64,000 nt of DNA, from the NCBI GenBank assembly GCA_025059235.1, contig JANXCV010000003.1, forward strand, positions 195,509 through 259,508. The letters are read 5' to 3'. The DNA comes from Candidatus Calescibacterium sp. GTDB lineage: Bacteria > DRYD01. The notes under the pieces were generated by a model. It worked only from the letters and a program-made list of their open reading frames with translations, was not told the DNA's origin and ran no database searches. Position 1 is the stretch's first letter. The number at the start of each line of letters is the position of its first letter. The position numbers and the translations under genes were made by a program. Below, in pieces: positions 35,456-44,410 of the stretch.

Positions 35456-36318
35456 TAGAAAAACCAGACTACTATAAATTGCCTAATATCCGTTTTACAG
35501 ATAGGTTATTTTTTTTTGATGCAGTAAAAAAGGTAATAAGGTTTGACCTGGATGTATTTTGGGTTACGGTTGTCGGTGGTGTAGAACTCAATCAAGGAGA
35601 ACCAAAATACACAAACGCTTTTTGTTTCTATATTAATAGCTACTATACTAAAAAGAACCCCAGATTTTTTGAAAGTCTCCGTAAATTTGGACTAGAAATA
35701 GCTTGTATATTCGAAAATGAAAAATCCATTATAGAATATATTCTTAAACTGAAAGAAATGAAAAGAGATTATGTTTTTGGTATTTACTCTAAAATAGATG
35801 AGGATAGTATTTATGATATTAGAGATTTTGCAGAGAGATATACGACGGAGTATATGCTTAAATTAGAAGCCTGTTGTATTTCATATTTTTGCAGTAATTT
35901 AGAAGGTAGGAATATTGTTATTTCCGATGGAGTTTTATCTAAATTTGAAGATTTTGAAATTAACCCGGAGACCATATTAGTTGGTTTAATAAAGGATGTA
36001 GAGAGGAACTATCTCTCTGAACTTGGTGCTCATTACTTATATGCCTTGCCTTTTGGAAGTAGAAGCTGTGCTTTTTACCTTCTAAAGAATAATTTCAAGG
36101 TTTTAAGTTTTTATGTAAATATAGGGAAGATAATAAGGGTTGAGGTTTTGCAAGATAATCTTGAGGAGCTTATAAAAGTCTCTTCTTACATATTTGAGTT
36201 GTCAAACATACCCGTTTTGTACTATAGAATGCCCCAGAATAATATAGTTCTTACGAAGTTAGAAAGGAAACTAAAAAGCTACATAATGAATGATATTGTT
36301 TATACCAAGTTGGTATGA
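35437..36318 (+). CDS. Unknown protein, possibly NurA-like domain
   Basis: 293 residues. No family is certain. The middle (NIVISDGVLSKF, then ETILVGLIKDVERNYLSE) and the end (NIPVLYYRMPQNNIVLTKLERKLKSY) resemble the C-terminal half of NurA-type 5'-3' nucleases. In those, a DGxL motif and a GVxK motif are followed by a final helix. The N-terminal DGS motif expected of NurA is not clear; TVVGGVELNQG lies in its place. It is embedded between miaA and pcm with overlaps on both sides. No HerA ATPase is adjacent. Confidence 0.35.
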   Translation: MPKIELIEKPDYYKLPNIRFTDRLFFFDAVKKVIRFDLDVFWVTVVGGVELNQGEPKYTNAFCFYINSYYTKKNPRFFESLRKFGLEIACIFENEKSIIEYILKLKEMKRDYVFGIYSKIDEDSIYDIRDFAERYTTEYMLKLEACCISYFCSNLEGRNIVISDGVLSKFEDFEINPETILVGLIKDVERNYLSELGAHYLYALPFGSRSCAFYLLKNNFKVLSFYVNIGKIIRVEVLQDNLEELIKVSSYIFELSNIPVLYYRMPQNNIVLTKLERKLKSYIMNDIVYTKLV

Positions 36319-36959
36319 GGTATCCGACTTTGGAGGATTTGATTGAAGATCTTAAGGGTCACGGAGTAAGTCAGAGAACGCTAGAGGGTATTAGAATTGT
36401 TAAACGAGAGTTTTTCGTCATTAACAAAGAAGAAGCTTATTTGAATGAGGCTTTACCTTTCTACTCCCAAACTACTTCTCAACCACTGGTTATAGCAAAC
36501 ATAATCGATGCTTTAGAGCTTACAGAGCAGGATATAGTATTGGAATTTGGTACTGGGTCTGGATTTCAAACGTGTTTAATAGCACTTTGGGCACAAAAAG
36601 TATATTCGTTCGAGATTGATCCTGAAATCTATAAAGCAGCAGTACAAAATATCGAAAAATTCCTCTCTCTTAATCCTAATCTAAAACTGAATATAAAGTT
36701 ATACAGAAAAGATATATTCAACGCACAAGATACTATTGATGAAATACAAAAAATGGATGGTAGAATAGATAAAGCTGTATTTAGTTTCGCAATAAAGGAG
36801 GTACCTCCCTTCATACAAGATAAAATAAGTCTAATCATCGCTCCTATAGATGAAAACAGAAATTATCAAAAACTCAAAAAGATAGTAAGGAAAGAAAATA
36901 GGATTTTTTTTGTGGATCTAGGATACGTTTCTTTTGTCAAAGCAAGGAGAGAAAAATGA
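36315..36959 (+). CDS. pcm: Protein-L-isoaspartate O-methyltransferase
   Basis: 214 residues. Family hallmarks are the N-terminal RIVKREFFVINKEEAYLNEALP, the substrate loop YSQTTSQPLVIANII and the SAM-binding LEFGTGSGFQTCLIAL. PIMT methylates isoaspartyl residues to start their repair. LEFGTGSGFQT departs slightly from the canonical LE(I/V)GTGSGY but keeps the glycines. It overlaps the genes on both sides by four bases. Confidence 0.88.
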   Translation: MRYPTLEDLIEDLKGHGVSQRTLEGIRIVKREFFVINKEEAYLNEALPFYSQTTSQPLVIANIIDALELTEQDIVLEFGTGSGFQTCLIALWAQKVYSFEIDPEIYKAAVQNIEKFLSLNPNLKLNIKLYRKDIFNAQDTIDEIQKMDGRIDKAVFSFAIKEVPPFIQDKISLIIAPIDENRNYQKLKKIVRKENRIFFVDLGYVSFVKARREK

Positions 36960-38146
36960 TAAAGATAGAAAAAGCTGATATAAGTTTAAAAAAAGATATA
37001 AAAAATCTTTATCATAGGGTTTATGGAAGTTATTATTCTCTACCTGAGGTGATTGATGATGAGCTAATGGAAGAGATTTTATTGGATAGTAGTAACCATT
37101 GGATCATAGCAAGAGATGGGAAAGAGATTATTGGATCTTTAATATTTAGAGTTAACAGATCTATTTCTATAAGTAAAGCTCTAGGAGCTGTGGTTATGCC
37201 TGAGTATCGAGGTAAGGGAATTTTTAGCCAGATGTTCGAATTTGGATTAAGCTTTGTAGACACTGAAATAATATACGCTCTAACGAGAACGATTTCTCCG
37301 GAACCTCAAAAATTATTGATGAAACATGATTTTGTTCCTCTGGGAGTTTTCCCGAATGTAAGAAGAATTTATGCCTATGAAAATCATGGACTATATGCTC
37401 TGATAAAGCCATCCGCATTTAAAAAAAGAAAAAAAATAACTAAGCTATTACCCGAAATCAAAAACCTCCTGAATATACTAAGAGATATAATCATTAAGAA
37501 ATACCTGTTGTTAGTTCTCAGGAATAGGTATTCGGATTATAGTTATTTGGAAGATTTTATTTCTGAGAGGTACGATGTTGTATACAGAGAAAAATTCAAT
37601 TTTGAACCTAATGAAACAAAGAAAATAGATATCAAAGTTATAAACGTTGAAAAGGAGTACTACAATAATTATGAAAAGTTAAGGTTTAAGTTTTTCCCGT
37701 TTCATAAGCCGAATTTTAAAATATCGACGGATTTTGGAGATGTGTTTTTGCATTTGAACATGATAGATAAACACTGTGCCATCATGGGTATAGATACGAA
37801 GGAGAATGACCCTGAGAGAGTGTATAATCTATTTTTCAATATTCCCTATATTGTAGATAAGCTAGATGCCAGATATCTTGAAATTGTTTCTATGACCCCT
37901 AACTACTATAATCATTCGATGTTACTGGATAACGGTTTTATTCCTGCAGCGTATTTCCCTTGTTTGATACCTGAAAAGGAAGGAGATGGACAAAAGAGAG
38001 TTGATGCGGTCATATTTTTCTACCCCTATAACTTGCCACACTTCAAAAAAATGTATATACCCGAGGATTTCAAACCTTATGTTAAGTATGTCTATTCGAT
38101 GATTATTAACAAGATAAATGATGAAATTGGTTTTAGTCTAAACTGA
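36956..38146 (+). CDS. GNAT family N-acetyltransferase
   Basis: 396 residues. The first ~150 form a GNAT domain: ARDGKEIIGSLIF (strand 4), GAVVMPEYRGKGIFSQMFEF with the acetyl-CoA pyrophosphate loop YRGKGI, then a strand 5 segment (IIYALTRT). The remaining ~240 residues contain a second, weaker GNAT-like fold (LEIVSMTPNYYNHSMLLDNGFIPAAYFP), so a tandem-domain enzyme is likely. The substrate is unknown. It is the last gene of the operon and converges on the sugar-binding protein gene. Confidence 0.75.
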   Translation: MIKIEKADISLKKDIKNLYHRVYGSYYSLPEVIDDELMEEILLDSSNHWIIARDGKEIIGSLIFRVNRSISISKALGAVVMPEYRGKGIFSQMFEFGLSFVDTEIIYALTRTISPEPQKLLMKHDFVPLGVFPNVRRIYAYENHGLYALIKPSAFKKRKKITKLLPEIKNLLNILRDIIIKKYLLLVLRNRYSDYSYLEDFISERYDVVYREKFNFEPNETKKIDIKVINVEKEYYNNYEKLRFKFFPFHKPNFKISTDFGDVFLHLNMIDKHCAIMGIDTKENDPERVYNLFFNIPYIVDKLDARYLEIVSMTPNYYNHSMLLDNGFIPAAYFPCLIPEKEGDGQKRVDAVIFFYPYNLPHFKKMYIPEDFKPYVKYVYSMIINKINDEIGFSLN

Positions 38147-38163
38147 AGTTTAGCCTAAGTAGA

Positions 38164-39390
38164 TTATAACTCTATTAGTTTTTTTAGTTCTCTTATGGTT
38201 TTTTGGGATGCTAGTTGAGGAGGGGTTTTTCCTGCAATTACTGCCGATAGGTTAACCTGTATGATGCTAGAAATTCTGGGATAGAGGGGGTGTATTGTTC
38301 TAGGTTTGGATAGATCGATGGATTGCTTTATGACTTCGTAGTAAGTTAATTTTTGGTTTATTTCTGGGTCATTAAATAGATCAACTTTTGTTGGTAAATC
38401 TCCTCTTTTAAGAAAGAGTAATTTAAGGCCGTTATCTACTAAGAAATCTACGAATTTCCATGCTTCTTGTTTATTGGGTGAATAGTTTGATATAGCTATA
38501 GCCCATCCACCGAGGGTGGGACTTGCTCCTGGTAAGACTGCCACTCCAAATTTATCTCTCATTTTTTCATCTTCAAGAAGCATTTTTATGGCGTAAGGCC
38601 AGTTACGTGCAAAAACTGCTTTCCCCTGTTGGAAGACAATTCTTGATTCTTCCTCTTCGAAATTAATAACTGAAACTGGAGATATACCTTCTTCTACTAA
38701 GGTTCTGAAAAAAGTAAATACGTTTGAAAGTTCCTGTTCTGTTATGGCTACTTTGAATCCTTTTTGATCTTGAGTAATAAGTTCGTATCCCATTCCTCTG
38801 AGAACTTCATAAAAATTACAGACGAGTCCTTCATATTGTTTACCTTGAAACACAAACCCTTCGATATCATTACCTAGGGCTTTCTCTTTCTGTTTTATTT
38901 CTTTTGCAAAGATTTTTAACTCTTCCCAGGTTTTGGGAACGGGGTAGCCATATTTTTCTAACAGATCTTTTCTGTAGTATAGGAGTCCTGCATCTGCTTT
39001 TATGGGTACGGTATAATATTGACCTGCGTACAGGGAAGCTAGAAAACTTGATTCAGTAAGATTTTTGTTTTTGAAGTATTGGAATGGATCGACGAAGGTG
39101 GAGATTGGAGTTAACCAACCTGCAGAAGCAAACTTTCCAAGCCAAACAACATCGAGATATATCAAATCAAACCCTTTAGTTTTGGTTAAAAGTGAAATGG
39201 AATACATTATTTCTCGTGCATCTGTGGAAGGAGGTCCCTGTACGATATTTACCTTTATTCCAGTTTTGTTATAAAAATCCTGTGCTATTTCTTTCCAGCC
39301 GTCTGGTGATCCACCGATCAATATACTCAGGGTTTTTGCGTTTGCGGTTAGTAAACCTAGAAAGAAAAGTGCAAATACTGCAACCTTCAT
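38164..39390 (-). CDS. ABC transporter sugar-binding protein (family 1), orphan
   Basis: 408 residues. The signal peptide is residues 1-18 (VAVFALFFLGLLTANAK) without a lipobox cysteine, so it is a soluble periplasmic protein. The fold signatures of trehalose/maltose-type binding proteins are visible: LSILIGGSPDGWKEIAQDFYNKTGI, FDLIYLDVVWLGKFASAGWL, then VPIKADAGLLYYRKDLLEKYG and LGGWAIAISNYSPNKQEAWKFVDFL. No permease or ATPase genes are beside it. Its start follows GGAGGGAAGGGG. Confidence 0.9.
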   Translation of the reverse strand: MKVAVFALFFLGLLTANAKTLSILIGGSPDGWKEIAQDFYNKTGIKVNIVQGPPSTDAREIMYSISLLTKTKGFDLIYLDVVWLGKFASAGWLTPISTFVDPFQYFKNKNLTESSFLASLYAGQYYTVPIKADAGLLYYRKDLLEKYGYPVPKTWEELKIFAKEIKQKEKALGNDIEGFVFQGKQYEGLVCNFYEVLRGMGYELITQDQKGFKVAITEQELSNVFTFFRTLVEEGISPVSVINFEEEESRIVFQQGKAVFARNWPYAIKMLLEDEKMRDKFGVAVLPGASPTLGGWAIAISNYSPNKQEAWKFVDFLVDNGLKLLFLKRGDLPTKVDLFNDPEINQKLTYYEVIKQSIDLSKPRTIHPLYPRISSIIQVNLSAVIAGKTPPQLASQKTIRELKKLIEL

Positions 39391-39501
39391 TTTCCTTCAC
39401 CCCTTCCCTCCATTCAGTATTTCAACATTATATCCTTGACTACTACTGTGAGAAAGGAGGTTTTTATAAATTCTAGAATTTTTTAGAAGGTATTTAAGGA
39501 T

Positions 39502-40476
39502 ATGCAGGTTAATATTAATCTTGATCTATCGCAAAAAGTTACAAAGCTCATTTCCGAGATCAATAAGGTTGTTGTTGGTCAGAGGAATGTTATTTTGAAA
39601 TGCATTTTAGCTCTTTTGGTGGATGGTAATGTTTTGCTCGAGGGTGTTCCAGGATTAGCAAAGACGCTGATTTTCAAAACGTTGGCTGCGGCGACAGGAG
39701 GAACTTTCAAAAGGATCCAGTTTACTCCCGATCTGCTACCTGCTGATATAACGGGTACTAGAGTTTTTAATCCCCAGACTTTAAGGTTTGAGGTAGTGTT
39801 GGGACCTATTTTTGCTAATTTTGTCTTGGCGGATGAGATAAACAGAGCTCCTGCTAAAGTACAAAGTGCCTTGCTAGAAGGAATGCAAGAAAAACAAGTG
39901 ACGATCGGTAATCAATCTTTCCCATTACCTAGACCTTTTATGGTCATGGCAACTCAAAATCCCATAGAAAGTGAAGGAACATATCCCTTACCTGAAGCGC
40001 AGCTAGACAGATTCATAATGAAAGTAAAAATTGATTACCCGAATTTCAGTGAAGAAAAAGAAATAATGAAAAGAATGCAAAGTAATTTTGATACACCGAC
40101 TGTAGATAAGGTAATAGAAGTTAATGAGATAATAGATTTACAAATGGAAGTAGAAAAGGTAAAGGTTAGCCAAAAGATAGAGGACTATATTACGAAGATA
40201 GTATTCATTACCAGGAAGCCTCATCTATACGGTTTTAATTCACTGTCGAAGTATATTATGTATGGTTCAAGTCCAAGAGCTACTCTTGCATTCATTAAAC
40301 TCAGTAAGGCACTTGCCTTCGTCGAAGGAAGGGAATTTGTGATTCCCGAGGATGTGGAATATGTTGCCCTGGATGTTCTTAGACACAGAATAATTCTTAC
40401 CTATGAAGCTCAGGCTGAAAACGTTACAACAGAGGATATAATCATAACAATAATGAAATCACTACCGAAAATATGA
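39502..40476 (+). CDS. MoxR family AAA+ ATPase
   Basis: 324 residues. Walker A is LLEGVPGLAKTLIFKTLA (near residue 48). Walker B with second-region motif is FVLADEINRAPAKVQSALLEGM, the sensor ATQNPIESEGTYPLPEAQLDRF, and a C-terminal lid follows. MoxR ATPases are chaperones that mature metalloproteins or membrane complexes, usually with a DUF58/VWA operon. Here the next gene is an M42 peptidase, so the usual partners are absent. Confidence 0.92.
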   Translation: MQVNINLDLSQKVTKLISEINKVVVGQRNVILKCILALLVDGNVLLEGVPGLAKTLIFKTLAAATGGTFKRIQFTPDLLPADITGTRVFNPQTLRFEVVLGPIFANFVLADEINRAPAKVQSALLEGMQEKQVTIGNQSFPLPRPFMVMATQNPIESEGTYPLPEAQLDRFIMKVKIDYPNFSEEKEIMKRMQSNFDTPTVDKVIEVNEIIDLQMEVEKVKVSQKIEDYITKIVFITRKPHLYGFNSLSKYIMYGSSPRATLAFIKLSKALAFVEGREFVIPEDVEYVALDVLRHRIILTYEAQAENVTTEDIIITIMKSLPKI

Positions 40477-40492
40477 GGAGGAGTGATAGGAA

Positions 40493-41575
40493 ATGTATAT
40501 AAGTAAGGATTTTTTGTTAAGATTATTAGGGGAGGTTGGTCCTTCAGGTTTTGAAAATGATCCCTCAAAAGTCTGGAAAGACTATGTTTCACAGTTTGCA
40601 TGGAACGTGTTCACAGATTTTCACGGTAATTCTTTCGCTGAAATAAATAAAGGTGGTGAATTGAGATTCCTGCTATCTGGTCATATTGATGAAATAGGTC
40701 TTATGGTTTCTCAAATCACAGAAGATGGGTTTATCAGATTTGTTCCCATAGGTGGATGGGATACACAGATTCTTCAGGGACAAAGGGTGTGGATAAAGTC
40801 CACCAAAACTGGTAAACTCATACCAGGTGGTATTGGTAAGAAGCCAATACATTTACTAAAAGACGAATCTGAGAGAAACAAGGTACCGAAGATAGAAGAT
40901 CTCTGGATAGATATAGGAGCGAATTCTAAAGCAGAGGTGGAAGAAGTAATCAGTATAGGTGATCCAATTGTTTTAGCACATACACCAGTAGAAATAATGA
41001 ATGGTAATATTATGTCTAGAGCTATAGATAACAGAGTGGGTGCTTTTACTGTTGCTGAAGCTCTGAGAATGTGTAAGGAACTTGGTGTTAAGTCTAATGT
41101 TGTAAGTGTTGCTACTGTTCAGGAGGAGATAGGTTTAAGGGGAGCATATACCAGTGCATATAGGGTAAATCCACATATAGGAATTGCGGTTGATGTTACT
41201 TTTGTTTCCGACGATCCAGGAACCAAAGATTCTGCTAAAACTATAGGTGAGGTAAAAGTTTCGAAGGGACCTGTAATAACGAGAGGGCCAAATATAAACC
41301 AGAAAATTTTTAATATTCACCTAGAAGTTGCAAAGAAGTACAATATACCCTATCAGATTCAACCTTATCCTCGAGGGACTGGAACAGATGCAAATATTAT
41401 CCAACTGACTCGAGAAGGACCAGTAACCTCCTTGATTTCTATCCCCACTAGGTATTTGCATACTCCTATCGAAATATGCAATTTAAGTGATCTAGATAAT
41501 GCTGTGAAGATAATTGCTTATACCATAAAAGAGATAGAACAAAACTATAGGTTAGAAGAATTAGTTCCCTTCTAG
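40493..41575 (+). CDS. M42 family metallopeptidase (glutamyl aminopeptidase/endoglucanase family)
   Basis: 360 residues. Dinuclear metal ligands appear in SGHIDEIGLMV (His), RAIDNRVGAFTVAEAL (Asp), ATVQEEIGLRGA (catalytic Glu plus ligand), AVDVTF (Asp) and TRYLHTPIE (His). M42 enzymes form tetrahedral 12-mers that trim peptides from the N-terminus, which suits an amino-acid fermenter. It has a GAGGAGTGATAGG site 17 bases after moxR. Length is normal for the family. Confidence 0.93.
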   Translation: MYISKDFLLRLLGEVGPSGFENDPSKVWKDYVSQFAWNVFTDFHGNSFAEINKGGELRFLLSGHIDEIGLMVSQITEDGFIRFVPIGGWDTQILQGQRVWIKSTKTGKLIPGGIGKKPIHLLKDESERNKVPKIEDLWIDIGANSKAEVEEVISIGDPIVLAHTPVEIMNGNIMSRAIDNRVGAFTVAEALRMCKELGVKSNVVSVATVQEEIGLRGAYTSAYRVNPHIGIAVDVTFVSDDPGTKDSAKTIGEVKVSKGPVITRGPNINQKIFNIHLEVAKKYNIPYQIQPYPRGTGTDANIIQLTREGPVTSLISIPTRYLHTPIEICNLSDLDNAVKIIAYTIKEIEQNYRLEELVPF

Positions 41576-41673
41576 TTTCTAAATTAATCCATAACGAGAT
41601 AGAAATAAATTTACAACTAGGTAAAGGTACAGGATTTTTTCTGTGTAGTTGTACAATATATTAATTAGGGTTT

Positions 41674-42018
41674 ATGTTATATTTGTGGCTGGCGTTATTT
41701 GGTTTGTTCATAAGTTTTTTTAGCGTAATTTTATTTAACTATGTTGGGTATGATATAAAAGTTGCTCGTTCGATATATCTGGATACAAGGATGCAGTACG
41801 ACATCAAATCGATACTAACTGCTGTAACCGAAATATATAGGGAAAGGAATATGATTAATCCTGGAGATATTAGCTTACTACAAATAAGACGTTTTACCTA
41901 TGTAAATGGAAATAAGAGGTACGATGTTGGCTATAGGATACAGCCAATTAATCATACTCATCTACTTGTAGAGTTATACAAGGAAAATAGATTATGGGCA
42001 AGAGGAATAGTGAAGTAG
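41674..42018 (+). CDS. N-terminal part of an amber-interrupted pilus-like protein
   Basis: 114 residues ending in TAG at 42016-42018. Residues 3-24 are a single membrane segment (YLWLALFGLFISFFSVILF). The remainder (RMQYDIKSILTAVTEIY) resembles the helix and head of a PilX/GspK-type membrane-anchored pilus protein without a prepilin leader. After the TAG the same frame stays open for 409 further codons to 43248. The gene therefore looks split by one stop codon rather than naturally short. It is the first gene before a pseudopilin (43268). Confidence 0.5.
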   Translation: MLYLWLALFGLFISFFSVILFNYVGYDIKVARSIYLDTRMQYDIKSILTAVTEIYRERNMINPGDISLLQIRRFTYVNGNKRYDVGYRIQPINHTHLLVELYKENRLWARGIVK

Positions 42019-42162
42019 AGAGAACATGTTGGAGATATATCTTTTGTAACGGCAAAAAATCAAGAAGTATTTAAACCAAACTCATTTTACTCATCAGCAG
42101 CTATTTTTTCAAATGAAGTAAGTATTCCTCCAAATAGCGGAAAAATTTTCAAGAGAGTAATA

Positions 42163-43248
42163 ATGGACGATACGACTATTGTCAATGGTAGGAGAAGTGA
42201 TAGTTTTCAAAACATAGAAGAAATGAGAAAATATGCAGAATATATCCAAATAGATAGAAATGTAGAGTCAATAATGAGATACTACAGGGAATTAAGGGAT
42301 AAATTTGAAGAAAAAATAGTTAATTCTATGTCGGGATATGGAAGTGTATATTCAAACGCTGGTAATATAGTGCTTACTCCTTATGGAGCAATATGGATAA
42401 GAAGAATACAGAATATTCCTTACATTAGGATAAAGTTTATAGAAGATAACTCCAATCAAGTTATACTGTTTGAAGATAACAATGGTAATCTTATATGCAG
42501 ATATGTTCTGGTACAAGAAAACCAGTATAGAATAAATTTGAATATAAATGATGAAGTAATAACAAACGACAGTAGTATAATGGACCTTGTAGGATCTAGT
42601 AATGAACGAATTACTATTCGTATAAACCCAGTTTCTAAGGTTCTTGAATGCCCAAGATTATACACGATATTTACGAAGAGTTATTTGAACACAATAATAT
42701 ATTCTGAGATGCCTATAATAATAGGTAGTGATGGTCCAGAAGATGTAAACGGAGCAAAGATTAATTCGAAAATAATGATAATTACTAATCAAGCTGTAAA
42801 AGTCAAGAATAACATAATTTATGCTGATTTTCCATCTATACAGGATTTTATAAGTAGATGTGAAGCGAAGAATGTAAACCTAAGTCTGGATAGGAAAAGT
42901 TTACTAAGAGTAATAAGCAATCGAATAGAATTCGATACATCTGACTATCGGCTAAGTAATCAAAATCCAAATATACAGTGTCTTTGTGGACAGTTTGTAG
43001 CTATGTATGATAATAACTCTTTATTAACGGTTACAAACCCTTCCAATATAAGTGGGATATATATATTTGGAAGTATTCAATTTTCAAATAGAAGAGGATT
43101 TGATAACAGTAGCTTTAGAGAGTTGTACATTACTGATGGTGTGCTAGTTAACGTAGATCCTGTGGTAAGATCCGTAATTGATGGAATTGATAACAATATT
43201 TTTTTGAATAAAATATCTGTGCTGGGAGTTGAAATATCAGACAGGTAG
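42163..43248 (+). CDS. C-terminal part of the amber-interrupted pilus-like protein
   Basis: 361 residues from the first ATG, but the frame is open from 42019, directly after the in-frame TAG of the preceding ORF and in the same frame. The 48 codons between (GDISFVTAKNQEVFKPNSFY and on) look like real protein. The sequence is Asn/Ile/Ser-rich, with likely beta strands (YIRIKFIEDNSNQVILFEDN, then GNLICRYVLVQ), as in large minor pilins. ATG 42163 has only a weak AAGAGAG site. It is expressed only if readthrough or internal initiation occurs. It precedes the pseudopilin by 19 bases. Confidence 0.5.
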   Translation: MDDTTIVNGRRSDSFQNIEEMRKYAEYIQIDRNVESIMRYYRELRDKFEEKIVNSMSGYGSVYSNAGNIVLTPYGAIWIRRIQNIPYIRIKFIEDNSNQVILFEDNNGNLICRYVLVQENQYRINLNINDEVITNDSSIMDLVGSSNERITIRINPVSKVLECPRLYTIFTKSYLNTIIYSEMPIIIGSDGPEDVNGAKINSKIMIITNQAVKVKNNIIYADFPSIQDFISRCEAKNVNLSLDRKSLLRVISNRIEFDTSDYRLSNQNPNIQCLCGQFVAMYDNNSLLTVTNPSNISGIYIFGSIQFSNRRGFDNSSFRELYITDGVLVNVDPVVRSVIDGIDNNIFLNKISVLGVEISDR

Positions 43249-43267
43249 AAACTAAAGGAAGATAAGA

Positions 43268-43891
43268 ATGAAGAAATCCAAGGGAATTACTATTGTAGAA
43301 GTGATGATAAGTTCCATAATAGCTATTATATTGATAATGTCATTGTACATAGTTGTATACTGGGGTAGTGATACAAATGTAGTTAATCAAAAGATAATCG
43401 AAATAAACGCTATTATGACATATATTCAGCAAGATATAATAAATAATAGCCCATTGTACTTTGAGTTAGACAATAATGGTAATTTAGTCATAAGGCAAGA
43501 TATAGATGTAAATGATATGATCATCCAGAGGTTGAGAAGGGTGTATGGCAGAGAGATGGACTTATTTGTAAGGGGAGTAAGGTTAGTAAGGTTGGAAAGA
43601 GTAGAAAAGCCAGAAGGCATACCCGTTAGCTATTTTGATAATATTTATCGTGTGACCATAGAAGTGGTTTGGTTACACAAGAATAGGATGAAAAACTATA
43701 GAACGAGTTTTCTTGTAGATAGCTATAACCTTAAGAAATTAACTACAAGGCAGAGATTAGACGAGAATGAACTAGAGGTATTTCTTCCTGACATAAATTA
43801 TGATCCTAGGCGGGTGGTTTTAGCTCCACCTGGAAATGATTATAGCTCTGTGGAAGGATATGATCGACATTACCCAGAGGGTGATAGATAA
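43268..43891 (+). CDS. Type IV prepilin-like pseudopilin
   Basis: 207 residues with the prepilin signature MKKSKG|ITIVEVMISSIIAIILIM (cleavage after Gly6, Glu at +5), then a helix and a beta-rich head. It resembles PilW/GspJ-type minor pilins in size. It has AAGGAAGATAAG before the ATG. It forms a pair with the split gene 41674-43248, paralogous in layout to the intact operon 46513-50609. The gene itself has no stop or frameshift. Confidence 0.8.
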   Translation: MKKSKGITIVEVMISSIIAIILIMSLYIVVYWGSDTNVVNQKIIEINAIMTYIQQDIINNSPLYFELDNNGNLVIRQDIDVNDMIIQRLRRVYGREMDLFVRGVRLVRLERVEKPEGIPVSYFDNIYRVTIEVVWLHKNRMKNYRTSFLVDSYNLKKLTTRQRLDENELEVFLPDINYDPRRVVLAPPGNDYSSVEGYDRHYPEGDR

Positions 43892-43892
43892 G

Positions 43893-44006
43893 ATGGGAGA
43901 TGCAATAATTAGTAGGAAAGTATCACAAAAGGTTTACAAACATGAGGGAATATTTGAAATAACACATATAAAGACAGAAAGTGGATACGAGTCTAGATCT
44001 ACTTGA
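43893..44006 (+). pseudogene. Short 5' gene remnant after the pseudopilin
   Basis: A 37-residue ORF (starting MGDAIISRKVSQ) with a plausible AGAGGGTGATAAG site one base after the pilin stop, ending in TGA. Immediately downstream a different frame stays protein-like across a TAA, giving LLNDNKFTWTDNQGKDNRNQ and more up to a TAA near 44155. I read this as the start and middle of a gene broken by a frameshift and a stop. Its identity is not recognised. Confidence 0.35.
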
Positions 44007-44150
44007 AATTATCCGATAACTTCTTAATGATAATAAATTCACTTGGACAGACAATCAAGGAAAAGATAACCGAAATCAAAAAGGAATTTATAGAAATTTG
44101 AAGTATATTCTCTTAAATTATGAGAAGAATCGTTTTATAGCCAAAATTAT

Positions 44151-44345
44151 ATGGTAAGAAGTACTTTAGGTGAAGATTTGTATATTCTTGCTCATCATGG
44201 CAATACAGTTAAATATAATCCTAGTTATCTTGCTTTTTATGGAAATTCTTTAGTACTTTTGACTTATCTGATTTTGGGTGATTTAGTTGCGGTTCCTTCT
44301 CGTATGTATGCTCTTAAAAGGTTATTTAAACATAGTAATTTCTAG
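44151..44345 (+). other. 64-codon ORF of doubtful status
   Basis: An open frame beginning MVRSTLGEDLYILAHHGNTV and containing a hydrophobic stretch (LVLLTYLILGDLVAV). No Shine-Dalgarno sequence precedes it. It lies inside the decayed region between the two pseudopilin clusters. It may be another remnant or chance. No family is recognised. Confidence 0.15.
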
Positions 44346-44410
44346 TTCGTGGAAATTATGTTTATGAACTCTTTTAGGAAAGGTTTATAATCTTCTATAT
44401 AGGAGCTTTG

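Noticed and set aside
41674..43248. Recoding of TAG (pyrrolysine or similar) as the reason for the in-frame stop
   Set aside because: Other clear genes here end in TAG (pdxT, tdh, the coiled-coil gene before 59358), and no pylS or amber-suppressor tRNA is in view. A mutation or error is simpler.
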